Positions 1 to 6,760 of a DNA stretch of 11,859 nt are shown in pieces (the first letter of the stretch is position 1; each line of letters opens with the position of its first letter). A model generated the notes under the pieces. That model was not told the DNA's origin and ran no database searches. It saw nothing but the letters and a program-made list of their open reading frames with translations. Position numbers and translations under genes: made by a program. The stretch comes from Desulfobacterales bacterium (GTDB lineage Bacteria > Desulfobacterota > Desulfobacteria > Desulfobacterales > RPRI01). The stretch spans positions 1 through 11,859 of the forward strand of contig JAUYEO010000205.1 of assembly GCA_030689795.1 (NCBI GenBank), read 5' to 3'.

Positions 1-162
1 TATTGATTTGGGATCAAAAGGGAATAATTTGTTTTTATTCTCCGTGTCTTTTCTGCGGCCCTGAAACATTCCGCAATCAAGCAGTATCTTGTCCGAATTG
101 GCGGATATAAGGTGCATTGAGCCGGTGACTTCTCTCACGGCTCCGTAAAATGTTACTTGCAT
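1..162 (-). CDS. MBL-fold (beta-CASP/YSH1-type) metallo-hydrolase, N-terminal part only
   Basis: Only the first 54 codons are inside the window; the gene runs off the left edge. It starts at ATG 162-160, with AGGAG about 6 nt upstream, and its ATG shares one base with the stop of the preceding phosphopantetheinyl transferase gene (TAATG), so translation is probably coupled. The protein begins MQVTFYGAVREVTGS and continues with LLDCGMFQGRR. This is the characteristic opening of MBL-fold hydrolases of the YSH1/CPSF-like 'RNA specificity factor' group: first beta strands, G-x-V-x-E-V-T-G-S, then L-L-D-C-G-x-F-Q-G. The HxHxDH metal motif would lie beyond the edge, so catalytic competence cannot be judged. 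Family members are zinc-dependent ribonucleases or related hydrolases; the exact substrate here is unknown. Confidence 0.8.
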   Translation of the reverse strand, partial: MQVTFYGAVREVTGSMHLISANSDKILLDCGMFQGRRKDTENKNKLFPFDPKSI

Positions 163-767
163 TACATCTCCTGAAATTGAGAGTTCAAAAGGGACCATTC
201 CACATCAAAGCCATTAGTTACAACGGATGCAATGTGGGTGCCGAAAAAATGGTGTCGTATTTCCCATATTTTGTTATTATAGTTTACGATAAGGGAGTTG
301 TCACTTAATATCTTTTCAATGCGGCAGCCTGAAAGACCGCTTATTCCGGTACCTGCGGCTTTCAATACGGCTTCTTTTGAAGTCCAGAAACGGAAAAAAA
401 GAATCTCCCTCTCCGAATCCGAAAGCGCCCATTCCTGCGGACCGGCAATTTTTTTTAAAAGGGTTTTTGAACAGGGCTTGATTTTTTCAATATCAATGCC
501 TGTTTCCGTCTGCGCAATTACTCCGCCCACATATTCGGTTTTGTGAGTGACAGACCAGAAATTGCCGTCAAAAGGAACAGGTGCGCCGTCCTCATTCTTA
601 GTAAGGCAGCCAAGATTGACTCCACTTTTCCGGGAAGAAATTTCGAGCGCAAATCTTGCAAGGGCGCTTAATGCTTCAACCTTCTTTCTTCCCGTAAGAT
701 TTCTTTCACGTTCCGGCACTGCAAGAATAACCGGAAATACAACTTTACTTTTTAACGTCTGCTTCAC
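162..767 (-). CDS. 4'-phosphopantetheinyl transferase superfamily protein
   Basis: A 201-residue protein of the Sfp/AcpT type, which transfers the 4'-phosphopantetheine arm of CoA to a conserved serine on a carrier protein. Visible motifs are the WSVTH segment (71-75, the N/W-x-S-x-H position), GIDIEKI (90-96) with Mg-binding D92 and E94, and FWTSKEAVLKAAGTG (127-141) with the W-x-x-K-E-x-x-x-K signature (W128, K131, E132, K136). The length suits a small Sfp-like single-domain pair. The start is GTG at 767, overlapping the end of the upstream CoA-ligase gene by 23 nt, with AGGAT a few bases before it. The 3' end overlaps the next gene by one base. No carrier protein gene is visible nearby, so the target (fatty-acid ACP or a secondary-metabolite carrier) is unknown. 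Superfamily call firm; the specific subfamily (AcpS-, Sfp- or HetI-like) is open. Confidence 0.88.
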   Translation of the reverse strand: MKQTLKSKVVFPVILAVPERERNLTGRKKVEALSALARFALEISSRKSGVNLGCLTKNEDGAPVPFDGNFWSVTHKTEYVGGVIAQTETGIDIEKIKPCSKTLLKKIAGPQEWALSDSEREILFFRFWTSKEAVLKAAGTGISGLSGCRIEKILSDNSLIVNYNNKIWEIRHHFFGTHIASVVTNGFDVEWSLLNSQFQEM

Positions 768-2901
768 TTAGAATTATCCTGCAATCGGCCACCGTTGAGC
801 CCTGTTCATGGGCAAGAAGCGGGTTTATATCCATTTCCAGTATTTCAGGATGATTCAGGCACATTTCCGAAAGGCTGACAATGGCTTTTTCGAGAGATTC
901 AATATCACAAACCGGTCTTCCCCTGAACCCCTTGAAGAGCTTGTATCCTTTTATGCCCCGGACCATCCTGCGCGCGGAGTTTCTACCCACTGGAGCAAGC
1001 CTGAACACGACATCCTGGAAAAGCTCAACAAATATTCCGCCGAGCCCAAACATCAGCAACGGGCCGAAAATCGGATACCTGTTCATTCCGAGAATGACTT
1101 CCTCTCCCTTTTTTGCCATCTGCTGAATCAGGATGCCTTCGATTTCGGCTCCGGGGTCAAATTTTAGCGCTTTTTTGACCAGTTCATCGAATGTTTTCAG
1201 CACATTCTCTCTGTCCCCAATCCCGAGAGCCACTCCGCCTGCATCGGATTTATGAAGAATCTGGGGAGAAACAATCTTCATTGCGACAGGGAAGGCAAGT
1301 GTTTCAGCAATTTCTGCGGCTTCATCCCTTGTTTTTGCAAGCCCGGAAGTAAGAATCTTAAACCCGTAACATTCCAGCAGTTTCCCGCCTTCGATCTCGC
1401 CCAGTTTCAATTTGCCTTCCGCAATACAGTTTTTAATGATTGCAGCCGCACATTCTTTATCATGTTTGAGGACATATGGCGCAAGCTGCTGGCGGTTAAG
1501 CCATGTTGAATATTGATAGAGAGCTCCAAGAGACTTGGCGGCATTTTCAGGAAATCTGAAAACCGGAATTCCGTGTTCCTGAAGGTATTTTACGCCTGCG
1601 GATACGTCAAAAATGCCCATGAAGCAGCAGAGGACCGGCTTGCTGGAACGCCTTGCGATTTTTGCGATAGCTTCAGCGGTGCCGAGAGCATTTGTCATCG
1701 ATTGGGGGGTAAGTATAACAAGCGCCCCGTCAACACCCTCGTCTCTTATTACAGCAGAGAGTGCATTTTCATATCTGTCCTGAGCCGCGTCACCAATAAT
1801 GTCTACGGGGTTGTGGACATTGGCAGTCGTTGGGAGATGACTTGTAAGAGCTTCAACCGTTTCTTCGGAGAATTTCGCAAGGACCAAACCGGATGAGACA
1901 GTCATGTCGGTTGCAACGATACCAGGACCGCCGGCGTTTGTAACAATGGCAACCCTGTTGCCTGTCGGAACTTTTCTTCTGAGCTTACCAAGTTCATTTT
2001 CATTTTTGTAGGCAAATGCGCTTGCAAAATCAAAGAGCTCGTCGATTGAGTCGGCGCGAATGATGCCCGACTGCCTGAAAATGGCGTCGTATACCGCTTC
2101 CGTGCCGGCCAGAGCGCCCGTATGGGATGCGGCAGCCATGGCGCCGGCGCTTGTTCTTCCAGATTTGATTGCGATGACCGGTGTGGGTCTGAAATCCCCC
2201 GATGTGATTGTATTCACAGCTTCGATGAACTCGGGTCCGCGACGGAGCTCTTCAAGATAAATCATTATTACTTCTGTTTCTAAGTCCTGATGCAGATATC
2301 TAAGTAGATCAAGCTCGTCTACATCTGCTTTATTCCCTATCGAAATGAACTTTGAAAAACCGAAATCCCTGTCCGCGGCGAAGTCCAGCACCGCGGTGCA
2401 AAGAGCTCCGCTCTGGGAAATGAATGATATATTACCGAATTTAGGCATGCGGGCTGAAAAGCTGGCATTAAGTCCTACCAGGGGGTTAGGGTTGATTACG
2501 CCAAGACAGTTGGGGCCTACAACCCTGATCCCGGCTTTACGGCAAACCGAAACGATTTCATTTTCAATTTCAAGTCCCTTCTTGCCTACTTCGCGGAAAC
2601 CGGCCGATACGATTACAAGGCCTTTAACCTTTTTTTCAACCACCTCGTGAACCGCTTTAACTGCAACCGCCGGTGGTAAAATAATTATTGCAAGGTCTAT
2701 ATCGTCCGGGATTTCCGTCAATCCCGGGTATGCCTTCACGCTTAATACCGATTTTGCGGATGGGTTCACAGGATAAAGAGTTCCTGTATAACCTCCTTTT
2801 AAAATGTTTGCGAAAATATCGTGCCCCACCTTGCCCGGCGTGGTGGAGGCGCCTATTACAGCCACCGATTTTGGTGAAAAAATTGGATCAAGATTGCTCA
2901 T
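745..2901 (-). CDS. Fused acetate/acyl-CoA ligase (ADP-forming), CoA-binding plus ATP-grasp
   Basis: A 718-residue single-chain NDP-forming acyl-CoA synthetase (acetate--CoA ligase family, COG1042-like), which interconverts an acyl-CoA + ADP + Pi with the free acid + CoA + ATP. Domain order: CoA-binding Rossmann domain (about 5-130, opening SPKSVAVIGAS), a succinyl-CoA-ligase-like domain (about 150-290) with SQSGAL and the phospho-histidine motif SHTGALAG (H260), a second ligase domain (about 310-470, TNAGGPG at 321-327), and a C-terminal ATP-grasp domain (about 490-715) with HKSDAGGVALG (550-560), MFGLGG (617-622) and DINPLL (691-696). The length fits the fused alpha-beta form. It follows rsmI with a 14-nt overlap and precedes the phosphopantetheinyl transferase gene with a 23-nt overlap, so it sits inside the gene train. 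Substrate specificity (acetate, propionate, aryl acid) or a protein-acetyltransferase-like role cannot be read; no GNAT domain is present, which argues against a Pat-type acetyltransferase. Confidence 0.92.
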   Translation of the reverse strand: MSNLDPIFSPKSVAVIGASTTPGKVGHDIFANILKGGYTGTLYPVNPSAKSVLSVKAYPGLTEIPDDIDLAIIILPPAVAVKAVHEVVEKKVKGLVIVSAGFREVGKKGLEIENEIVSVCRKAGIRVVGPNCLGVINPNPLVGLNASFSARMPKFGNISFISQSGALCTAVLDFAADRDFGFSKFISIGNKADVDELDLLRYLHQDLETEVIMIYLEELRRGPEFIEAVNTITSGDFRPTPVIAIKSGRTSAGAMAAASHTGALAGTEAVYDAIFRQSGIIRADSIDELFDFASAFAYKNENELGKLRRKVPTGNRVAIVTNAGGPGIVATDMTVSSGLVLAKFSEETVEALTSHLPTTANVHNPVDIIGDAAQDRYENALSAVIRDEGVDGALVILTPQSMTNALGTAEAIAKIARRSSKPVLCCFMGIFDVSAGVKYLQEHGIPVFRFPENAAKSLGALYQYSTWLNRQQLAPYVLKHDKECAAAIIKNCIAEGKLKLGEIEGGKLLECYGFKILTSGLAKTRDEAAEIAETLAFPVAMKIVSPQILHKSDAGGVALGIGDRENVLKTFDELVKKALKFDPGAEIEGILIQQMAKKGEEVILGMNRYPIFGPLLMFGLGGIFVELFQDVVFRLAPVGRNSARRMVRGIKGYKLFKGFRGRPVCDIESLEKAIVSLSEMCLNHPEILEMDINPLLAHEQGSTVADCRIILSEADVKK

Positions 2902-3772
2902 TTTTTAGCCTCAAAGCCTCTTCGTATACCTGTTTCCTGGAGAGGCCGAATTTTTTTGCCGTCTCTTTCGCAAGAACGGACAGGGGTTTTTCGTTTGAAC
3001 AGATACTTTCCTTCAGCTCCTTTGTGACTAGTTCCGGAGAAGAAATTTCTTTTTCTTCACAGCCTGATACGAGAAGGGTGCACTCGCCTTTTATTTCCGA
3101 ACGCTGTTTTAAAACAGTGAGAATTTCAGATAGAGTTCCTCTGATAAATTCTTCATAAATCTTCGTTATCTCGCGGGATAAAACTGAAAACCTTTCGCCC
3201 ATTACGGATTCCGTTTCTTCAACAAGCCGGAGAATTCTTCTGGGAGATTCGTAAAATATGATCGTCCTCTTTTCTTTATTCAGCTCTCTGAGCAGATCCA
3301 GGCGCTTTTCCTTTTTTTTGGGGCAGAAGCCGATAAAGATAAACGAATCCGTCGCAAGACCTGATACCGATAAGGCTGCAACAGCGGCCGATACCCCGGG
3401 AACAGGGACGATATTTATCCCGGCTGCGATGGCTTCTTTTATCAGGCGGTACCCGGGATCAGAAACGGCGGGAGTTCCGGCATTTGATACAAGAGCAACA
3501 GATGCCCCGTTTTTAAGCCTGCTGATCAGGCCGGGAGTTCTCTCTCTTTCGTTATATTCGTGATAAGATATTAAACGGCCATTAATGTTGTGCAGGGATA
3601 AAAACTTTCCAGTATGGCGTGTGTCTTCCGCTGCGATCAGATCAACATCCTTTAAGACCGACAAGGCTCTTAAGGTAATGTCATCCCTGTTTCCTATAGG
3701 AGTTGCAACCACGTAAAGAGTTCCGGGCGCGGCACCCGGTCCGGAATTATTTATATGCGAGGTCGAAGGCAT
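2888..3772 (-). CDS. rsmI: 16S rRNA (cytidine(1402)-2'-O)-methyltransferase RsmI
   Basis: A 294-residue tetrapyrrole-methylase-fold enzyme that uses SAM to 2'-O-methylate C1402 in the P-site region of 16S rRNA. The family signature is clear: GTLYVVATPIGNRDDITLRA (17-36), LIAAEDTRHT (45-54), SYHEYNERER (69-78), SNAGTPAVSDPGY (96-108), VPGVSAAVAAL (124-134) and IIFYESPRRI (171-180). The C-terminal 40 residues (SVLAKETAKKFGLSRKQVYE) look like the small helical tail usual in RsmI. Small departures from the commonest form are N-R-D-D where N-L-x-D is usual and S-N-A-G-T-P where S-D-A-G-T-P is common; neither suggests inactivation. The start at 3772 overlaps yraN by 26 nt with only a weak GAG ribosome-binding site, pointing to coupling. 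The 3' end overlaps the CoA-ligase start by 14 nt. Confidence 0.96.
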   Translation of the reverse strand: MPSTSHINNSGPGAAPGTLYVVATPIGNRDDITLRALSVLKDVDLIAAEDTRHTGKFLSLHNINGRLISYHEYNERERTPGLISRLKNGASVALVSNAGTPAVSDPGYRLIKEAIAAGINIVPVPGVSAAVAALSVSGLATDSFIFIGFCPKKKEKRLDLLRELNKEKRTIIFYESPRRILRLVEETESVMGERFSVLSREITKIYEEFIRGTLSEILTVLKQRSEIKGECTLLVSGCEEKEISSPELVTKELKESICSNEKPLSVLAKETAKKFGLSRKQVYEEALRLKNEQS

Positions 3773-4127
3773 TTTTTATAATCTCTATTTCAGGATCTTT
3801 CCCTCCGGGACTTATTGAAACAACATCAAATCTTGCTTTTGAACTGCTCTGATTCGTAACTTTTAAAAAGTAGAGAGCAACCATCGATATCTTTCTCATT
3901 TTTTTCGGGGTCACCGCATATTTGGGATTTCCGTAGCTGACGGATTTTCTCGATTTTACCTCGACAAATACGATGGTGTTTTTTTCTTTTGCGATTATGT
4001 CGATTTCACCAAGTTTTGTCCGGTAATTCTGCTCAATAATTTTGTACCCCTTTTTTTTAAGATGCCTTACAGCCGTTGATTCGCTCTCTTTCCCGAATTG
4101 CTGGTCTTTTGACGGCATATATTCCAT
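3747..4127 (-). CDS. yraN: YraN family protein (UPF0102), predicted PD-(D/E)xK-like nuclease
   Basis: A 126-residue cytoplasmic protein of the YraN/UPF0102 family. The family core is complete: F-G-K-x-x-E near the N-terminus (11-15), GEIDII (40-45) and VFVEVKSR (53-60). D43, E56 and K58 form the D...E-x-K arrangement of restriction-endonuclease-like folds. A specific biochemical role is not established; the fold implies DNA or structured nucleic-acid cleavage. It lies between rnhB (52 nt upstream, nothing recognisable in the gap) and rsmI (26-nt overlap), the usual genomic neighbourhood of this family. Two in-frame ATG starts are possible: 4127, whose GGAG is only 2 nt away, and 4118, with the same GGAG 11 nt away; three residues differ. 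Confidence 0.92.
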   Translation of the reverse strand: MEYMPSKDQQFGKESESTAVRHLKKKGYKIIEQNYRTKLGEIDIIAKEKNTIVFVEVKSRKSVSYGNPKYAVTPKKMRKISMVALYFLKVTNQSSSKARFDVVSISPGGKDPEIEIIKNAFDLAYK

Positions 4128-4179
4128 CTCTCCGACATGGTGAATTTGATTTATTCAAAGCTCTCCGGGCGGGTATGAT

Positions 4180-4788
4180 TTATAAAGTCTCTCTGACCCC
4201 CTTAAAGCTTTTCCTGTGAATCGGGCAGCATCCGCATCTGCGTATCGCTTCTTTATGTTCCCTTGTGGGATATCCTTTGTGTCTATCAAATCCGTATTCG
4301 GGATATTCGTAGTGATACTTTTCCATGAGTCTGTCCCGTGTAACCTTTGCGATAATTGATGCCGCGGCAACGGATAAACTCAGGCAGTCGCCCCGGGGAA
4401 CGGCTCTCTGCGGGAGAGCATAAGGGATTTGAAAAATTCCGTCAACAAGAAGAAAATCGGGTTGCGGCGAAAGGTTTTTGACCGCCATTGCCATGGAAAG
4501 GAGCGATGCTCTAAGAATATTTATGCGCTCAATTTCCGCCGGATCAACTATTCCTATACCGACGGAAACGGCATGTTCATATATTTTTTTGTACAGCAGA
4601 TCGCGCTTTTTGGGTGTCAATTGCTTTGAATCTGTAACACCTTCTATATGGGATGGTAGAGGAATAATTACTGCTGCTGAAACAACAGGGCCGGCAATAG
4701 GTCCCCTGCCGGCCTCATCTATGCCCGCTATCTTCATATAGCCTTTTTCACAGGCATCCATTTCATATGCCAACAGGTCATTTTCCAT
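4180..4788 (-). CDS. rnhB: Ribonuclease HII
   Basis: A 202-residue endonuclease that cleaves the RNA strand of RNA-DNA hybrids and single ribonucleotides in DNA. All family motifs are present: GIDEAGRGPIAGPVV (22-36) with D24 and E25, TDSKQL (52-57), LLVDG (113-117) with D116, GDCLSLSVAAASIIAKVTRD (133-152) with D134, YPEYGFDRHKGYPT (162-175) and HRKSFKGV (191-198). The four acidic metal ligands (D24, E25, D116, D134) are intact, and length matches the family. Start choice is uncertain: ATG 4788 gives the longest form but has no clear Shine-Dalgarno, and ATG 4737 (M18) has AAAGG just upstream and would still leave an intact core. The palindromic repeat block at 4799-5040 abuts the 5' end, so rnhB is separated from rplS by that insertion and may depend on read-through or on a signal inside the repeat. 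Confidence 0.96.
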   Translation of the reverse strand: MENDLLAYEMDACEKGYMKIAGIDEAGRGPIAGPVVSAAVIIPLPSHIEGVTDSKQLTPKKRDLLYKKIYEHAVSVGIGIVDPAEIERINILRASLLSMAMAVKNLSPQPDFLLVDGIFQIPYALPQRAVPRGDCLSLSVAAASIIAKVTRDRLMEKYHYEYPEYGFDRHKGYPTREHKEAIRRCGCCPIHRKSFKGVRETL

Positions 4789-4826
4789 GCATCAGCTTTG
4801 ATGGACTCGTAAAAAGTCAGTTTTTG

Positions 4827-4906
4827 CCACTAAGACACAAAGGCACGAAGAATGGTCTATTGAAAACATTCAGATTTTTCTTTGTGTTCTCCGTGATCTT
4901 TGTGTG
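4827..4906. repeat. Imperfect palindrome 1 of CACAAAG/CACGAAG units
   Basis: The left arm at 4827-4850 reads as CCACTAAGA, CACAAAGG, CACGAAG units. The right arm at 4880-4906, read on the minus strand, gives CACACAAAG, ATCACGGAG, AACACAAAG. The arms can form an imperfect, degenerate stem around an AT-rich loop of about 29 nt. It sits beside a better-preserved copy at 4920-5000. Confidence 0.6.
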
Positions 4907-4919
4907 AGAATAATTTTTT

Positions 4920-5000
4920 ACCACGAAGGACACGAAGAGCACGAAGAAAGAAAAAATATAATCTTTTTTTAAGATTCGTGTACTTCGTGCTCTTCGTGGT
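4920..5000. repeat. Palindrome 2: inverted tandem 9-mers NNCACGAAG
   Basis: The left arm at 4920-4946 is three consecutive 9-mers, ACCACGAAG, GACACGAAG and AGCACGAAG. The right arm at 4974-5000 is their inverse; read on the minus strand it gives ACCACGAAG, AGCACGAAG, TACACGAAT. Pairing is 22 of 27 positions with an AT-rich 27-nt centre. In the rplS-rnhB transcript this would fold into a long hairpin, which could act as a processing site or a block to exonucleases. It lacks a U-tract immediately after the stem in the direction of the operon, so it is not a classic terminator. Confidence 0.75.
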
Positions 5001-5052
5001 TTTATAAAACTATTACGCTTTTACGGCTTTTTACGAATGCACTGTCTTTGCT

Positions 5053-5394
5053 TCAACGTCTTTCTTTAAGCCTTGCCGCTTTGCCTCTCAGTTTTCGCAG
5101 GTAATAAATTTTAGCCCGTCTGACACGTCCGTGGGTTAAAACTTCAATCCTGTCAATAACCGGCGAATGAAGAGGGAAAACACGTTCCACTCCGATACCA
5201 TACGAAACTTTTCTTACGGTAAAAGTCGAATTGGATGTTCCATTGTGCCTGCCGATAACAACTCCTTCAAACGCCTGGATGCGCTCCTTTTCACCCTCTC
5301 GTATTTTGACATATACTTTAACCGTATCTCCTGTTGTAAATTCAGGATGATCGAGCCTCATGGTTTCAAGTTCCAACTGCTTTAACGGGTCCAT
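5053..5394 (-). CDS. rplS: 50S ribosomal protein L19
   Basis: A 113-residue L19, a large-subunit protein at the 30S-50S interface. The diagnostic stretches are FTTGDTVKVYVKIREGEKER (19-38), IQAFEGVVIGR (39-49), FTVRKVSYGIGVERVFPLHS (58-77), RVRRAKIYYLRKLRGKAAR and a basic C-terminus, full length for the family. ATG 5394 is preceded by AGGAG at about 7-8 nt, a strong site that fixes the start. It follows the SPOUT methyltransferase gene after 59 nt and is the last translation gene before the 4799-5040 repeat block. The trmD-SPOUT-rplS order is conserved in several bacteria, including Thermotoga. Confidence 0.98.
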   Translation of the reverse strand: MDPLKQLELETMRLDHPEFTTGDTVKVYVKIREGEKERIQAFEGVVIGRHNGTSNSTFTVRKVSYGIGVERVFPLHSPVIDRIEVLTHGRVRRAKIYYLRKLRGKAARLKERR

Positions 5395-5453
5395 TTATAA
5401 TCTCCTAACTCATCAAATTTATTTCAATATTTCTAATCTTTATTTCTAATCTC

Positions 5454-6023
5454 TTACTTACTAATAAGTCTGTCCAGAATAATTGAACAGGCTGACCTTA
5501 CCGAGAGATGGTTATAATCCGTATTTCCTTTCACCGGTTCAAGCAGATAATCCGCTTTTAAAACGATCTCTTCGGCGAGCCCCCATCCGGTTCCGAAAAT
5601 AAGAAGATAGGGGTTAAAGTCTTCAAGCATTCCCCTCAATTCCGGATAAGTAATGCAACCGGGACTATCCTTTGCGCTCGTTACAACTGTTTTCGGATAA
5701 CCTTTTCCATAAGCGCTTATATCTTCCATAACATCATCGACAGAGTCCCTTATGCATATAAGTTCAAGGGCCTCCCGTCTGTCCGGATTTACTTTTGACC
5801 CGATTCCGCTTGTCCAGTGAGAGATAATTTCCTGAGCAAGCTCCTTCTGGTCCTCAAGCGGCGTAACAACATAAAATTTTTTTACCCCGTACGTTCTTGA
5901 CACCCTTGCCATGTCGTGCAGGTCAAGGTTCGTTACGGCAGATGCTATTATGTTTCCGAATTTATTGATTACCGGATAATGTACCAGGGCCACGTAAAGA
6001 TTGGGTTTCAATAATTTTCTCAA
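5454..6023 (-). CDS. Tm1570-type SPOUT RNA methyltransferase
   Basis: Up to 189 residues of the SAM-dependent SPOUT family found next to TrmD (Pfam Methyltrn_RNA_4; Thermotoga TM1570 relative). Visible are LYVALVHYPV (9-18), SAVTNLDLHDMARVSRTYGV (28-47), the SAM-binding trefoil-knot signature LLIFGTGWGLAEEI (140-153) and YNHLSVRSACSIILDRL (170-186). These proteins are generally treated as tRNA/rRNA methyltransferases; the exact target here is not known. No ATG start exists in the conserved region. Possible starts are TTG 6023 (longest; no clear ribosome-binding site), TTG 6011 (GAG 7 nt upstream, giving M-K-P-N-L-Y) and GTG 5993. The first two overlap trmD by 62 or 50 nt, so initiation inside the trmD tail, probably coupled to its termination, is likely. 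Some bacteria carry this domain fused to TrmD. Confidence 0.9.
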   Translation of the reverse strand: MRKLLKPNLYVALVHYPVINKFGNIIASAVTNLDLHDMARVSRTYGVKKFYVVTPLEDQKELAQEIISHWTSGIGSKVNPDRREALELICIRDSVDDVMEDISAYGKGYPKTVVTSAKDSPGCITYPELRGMLEDFNPYLLIFGTGWGLAEEIVLKADYLLEPVKGNTDYNHLSVRSACSIILDRLISK

Positions 6024-6750
6024 TATCGCGGCACCAGCTTTTCAGTATCTCAATTTCTCTTTTTGAAAAGTCTCTCTTTTCCAGAAGATCCGGCCTCTTT
6101 AAAAAGGTGCGAATCATTGAAGCCTCAAGTCTGTACTTTTCAATATCCTTGTGGTTGCCTGAAATCAGCACATCAGGCACTTTGGACCCTTCAAAATCTC
6201 TCGGTCTTGTATAATGGCCAAAATCAAGCAGGCTGCCGGAAAAAGAATCCTGCATAGCCGAGTCGGCGCTTCCCAGAACTCCGGGAATCAGCCGGGTTAC
6301 AGCTTCGATGACGACCATCGCGCCGAGTTCCCCGCCCGTCAGCACGTAATCGCCTAACGAAATTTCTTCATCGATGAAATCGCCGCTTATGCGCTCATCA
6401 ATACCTTCATACCGGCCGCAGACAAAAATCAGTCCCTCCGATTCTGCAAATTCCTGCGCTGATTTCTGATCAAAAACTTTTCCCTGCGGGCTTAACAGAA
6501 TCGTCCTTGAATCCGGAATCAGCTCTTTTGCCTTCCGGATAGCCTTTGCCAGCGGTTCAGGCTTCATAACCATTCCGCAACCGCCGCCGAAAGGCCTGTC
6601 ATCTGTTGTTTTATGCCTGCCTTCGGCAAAATCCCTGATATTGACAGTTGATACTGAAATATAATTTTCAGAGATCGCCTTTTTTATTATTCCATACGCC
6701 CGGAAAGAGTCGAACATTTCCGGGAAAATGGTAAGAACTGCAAATTTCAT
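5962..6750 (-). CDS. trmD: tRNA (guanine(37)-N1)-methyltransferase
   Basis: A 262-residue SPOUT enzyme that methylates N1 of G37 next to the anticodon and prevents +1 frameshifting. Complete motif set: LTIFPEMF (6-13), DDRPFGGGCGMVM (50-62), LLSPQGK (85-91), CGRYEGIDERI (111-121), the knot region SLGDYVLTGGELG (131-143), VTRLIPGVLG (151-160), then D168 in the catalytic linker (M-Q-D-S-F), LLDFGHYTRP (174-183) and VPDVLISGNH (191-200). R153 and D168 correspond to the functional Arg/Asp pair of known TrmD. The ATG follows the rimM stop by 10 nt. Its upstream sequence (TAACGGCTCCCGG) is a poor Shine-Dalgarno, so coupling to rimM is likely. The last 50-62 nt are shared with the next gene in another frame. 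Confidence 0.98.
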   Translation of the reverse strand: MKFAVLTIFPEMFDSFRAYGIIKKAISENYISVSTVNIRDFAEGRHKTTDDRPFGGGCGMVMKPEPLAKAIRKAKELIPDSRTILLSPQGKVFDQKSAQEFAESEGLIFVCGRYEGIDERISGDFIDEEISLGDYVLTGGELGAMVVIEAVTRLIPGVLGSADSAMQDSFSGSLLDFGHYTRPRDFEGSKVPDVLISGNHKDIEKYRLEASMIRTFLKRPDLLEKRDFSKREIEILKSWCRDIEKIIETQSLRGPGTLSGNQ

Positions 6751-6760
6751 CCGGGAGCCG

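Larger units (their letters stand above)
4799..5040. repeat. Intergenic palindromic repeat block bounded by CGTAAAAAG-type inverted termini
   Basis: This 240-bp gap between rnhB and rplS contains no credible ORF. Its left end reads ACTCGTAAAAAGTC (4805-4818), and its right end, read on the minus strand, gives ATTCGTAAAAAGCC (5038-5025), a 12/14 inverted match. Inside are two successive imperfect palindromes built from roughly 9-nt CACGAAG/CACAAAG units, listed separately. A terminus close to the left one recurs at 11700. No transposase is present, so this would be a non-autonomous MITE- or REP-like element if mobile. The layout is seen directly; mobility is inference. Confidence 0.75.

Noticed and set aside
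96..108. Possible inactivation of RsmI by the S-N-A-G-T-P variant (protein residues 96-101)
   Set aside because: These coordinates are protein residues of the gene at 2888-3772. Asn for Asp at this place is a mild change in an otherwise complete motif set, so there is no real case for loss of function.
808..1167. Open frame of 119 codons on the plus strand within the CoA-ligase gene
   Set aside because: It lies antisense to well-conserved ATP-grasp codons, has no recognisable domain or ribosome-binding context, and is explained as a shadow of the real gene.
4155..4370. Minus-strand 71-codon frame overlapping the 3' half of rnhB
   Set aside because: It is in another frame of the conserved RNase HII motifs and has no independent features.
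4827..5000. CRISPR array
   Set aside because: The repeated units are about 9 nt, contiguous and inverted, without unique spacers of regular length or cas genes.
4920..5000. Rho-independent terminator ending the rplS transcript
   Set aside because: The stem is long, AT-rich at its centre and not followed by a U-tract in the transcript direction; it better matches a dispersed palindromic repeat.
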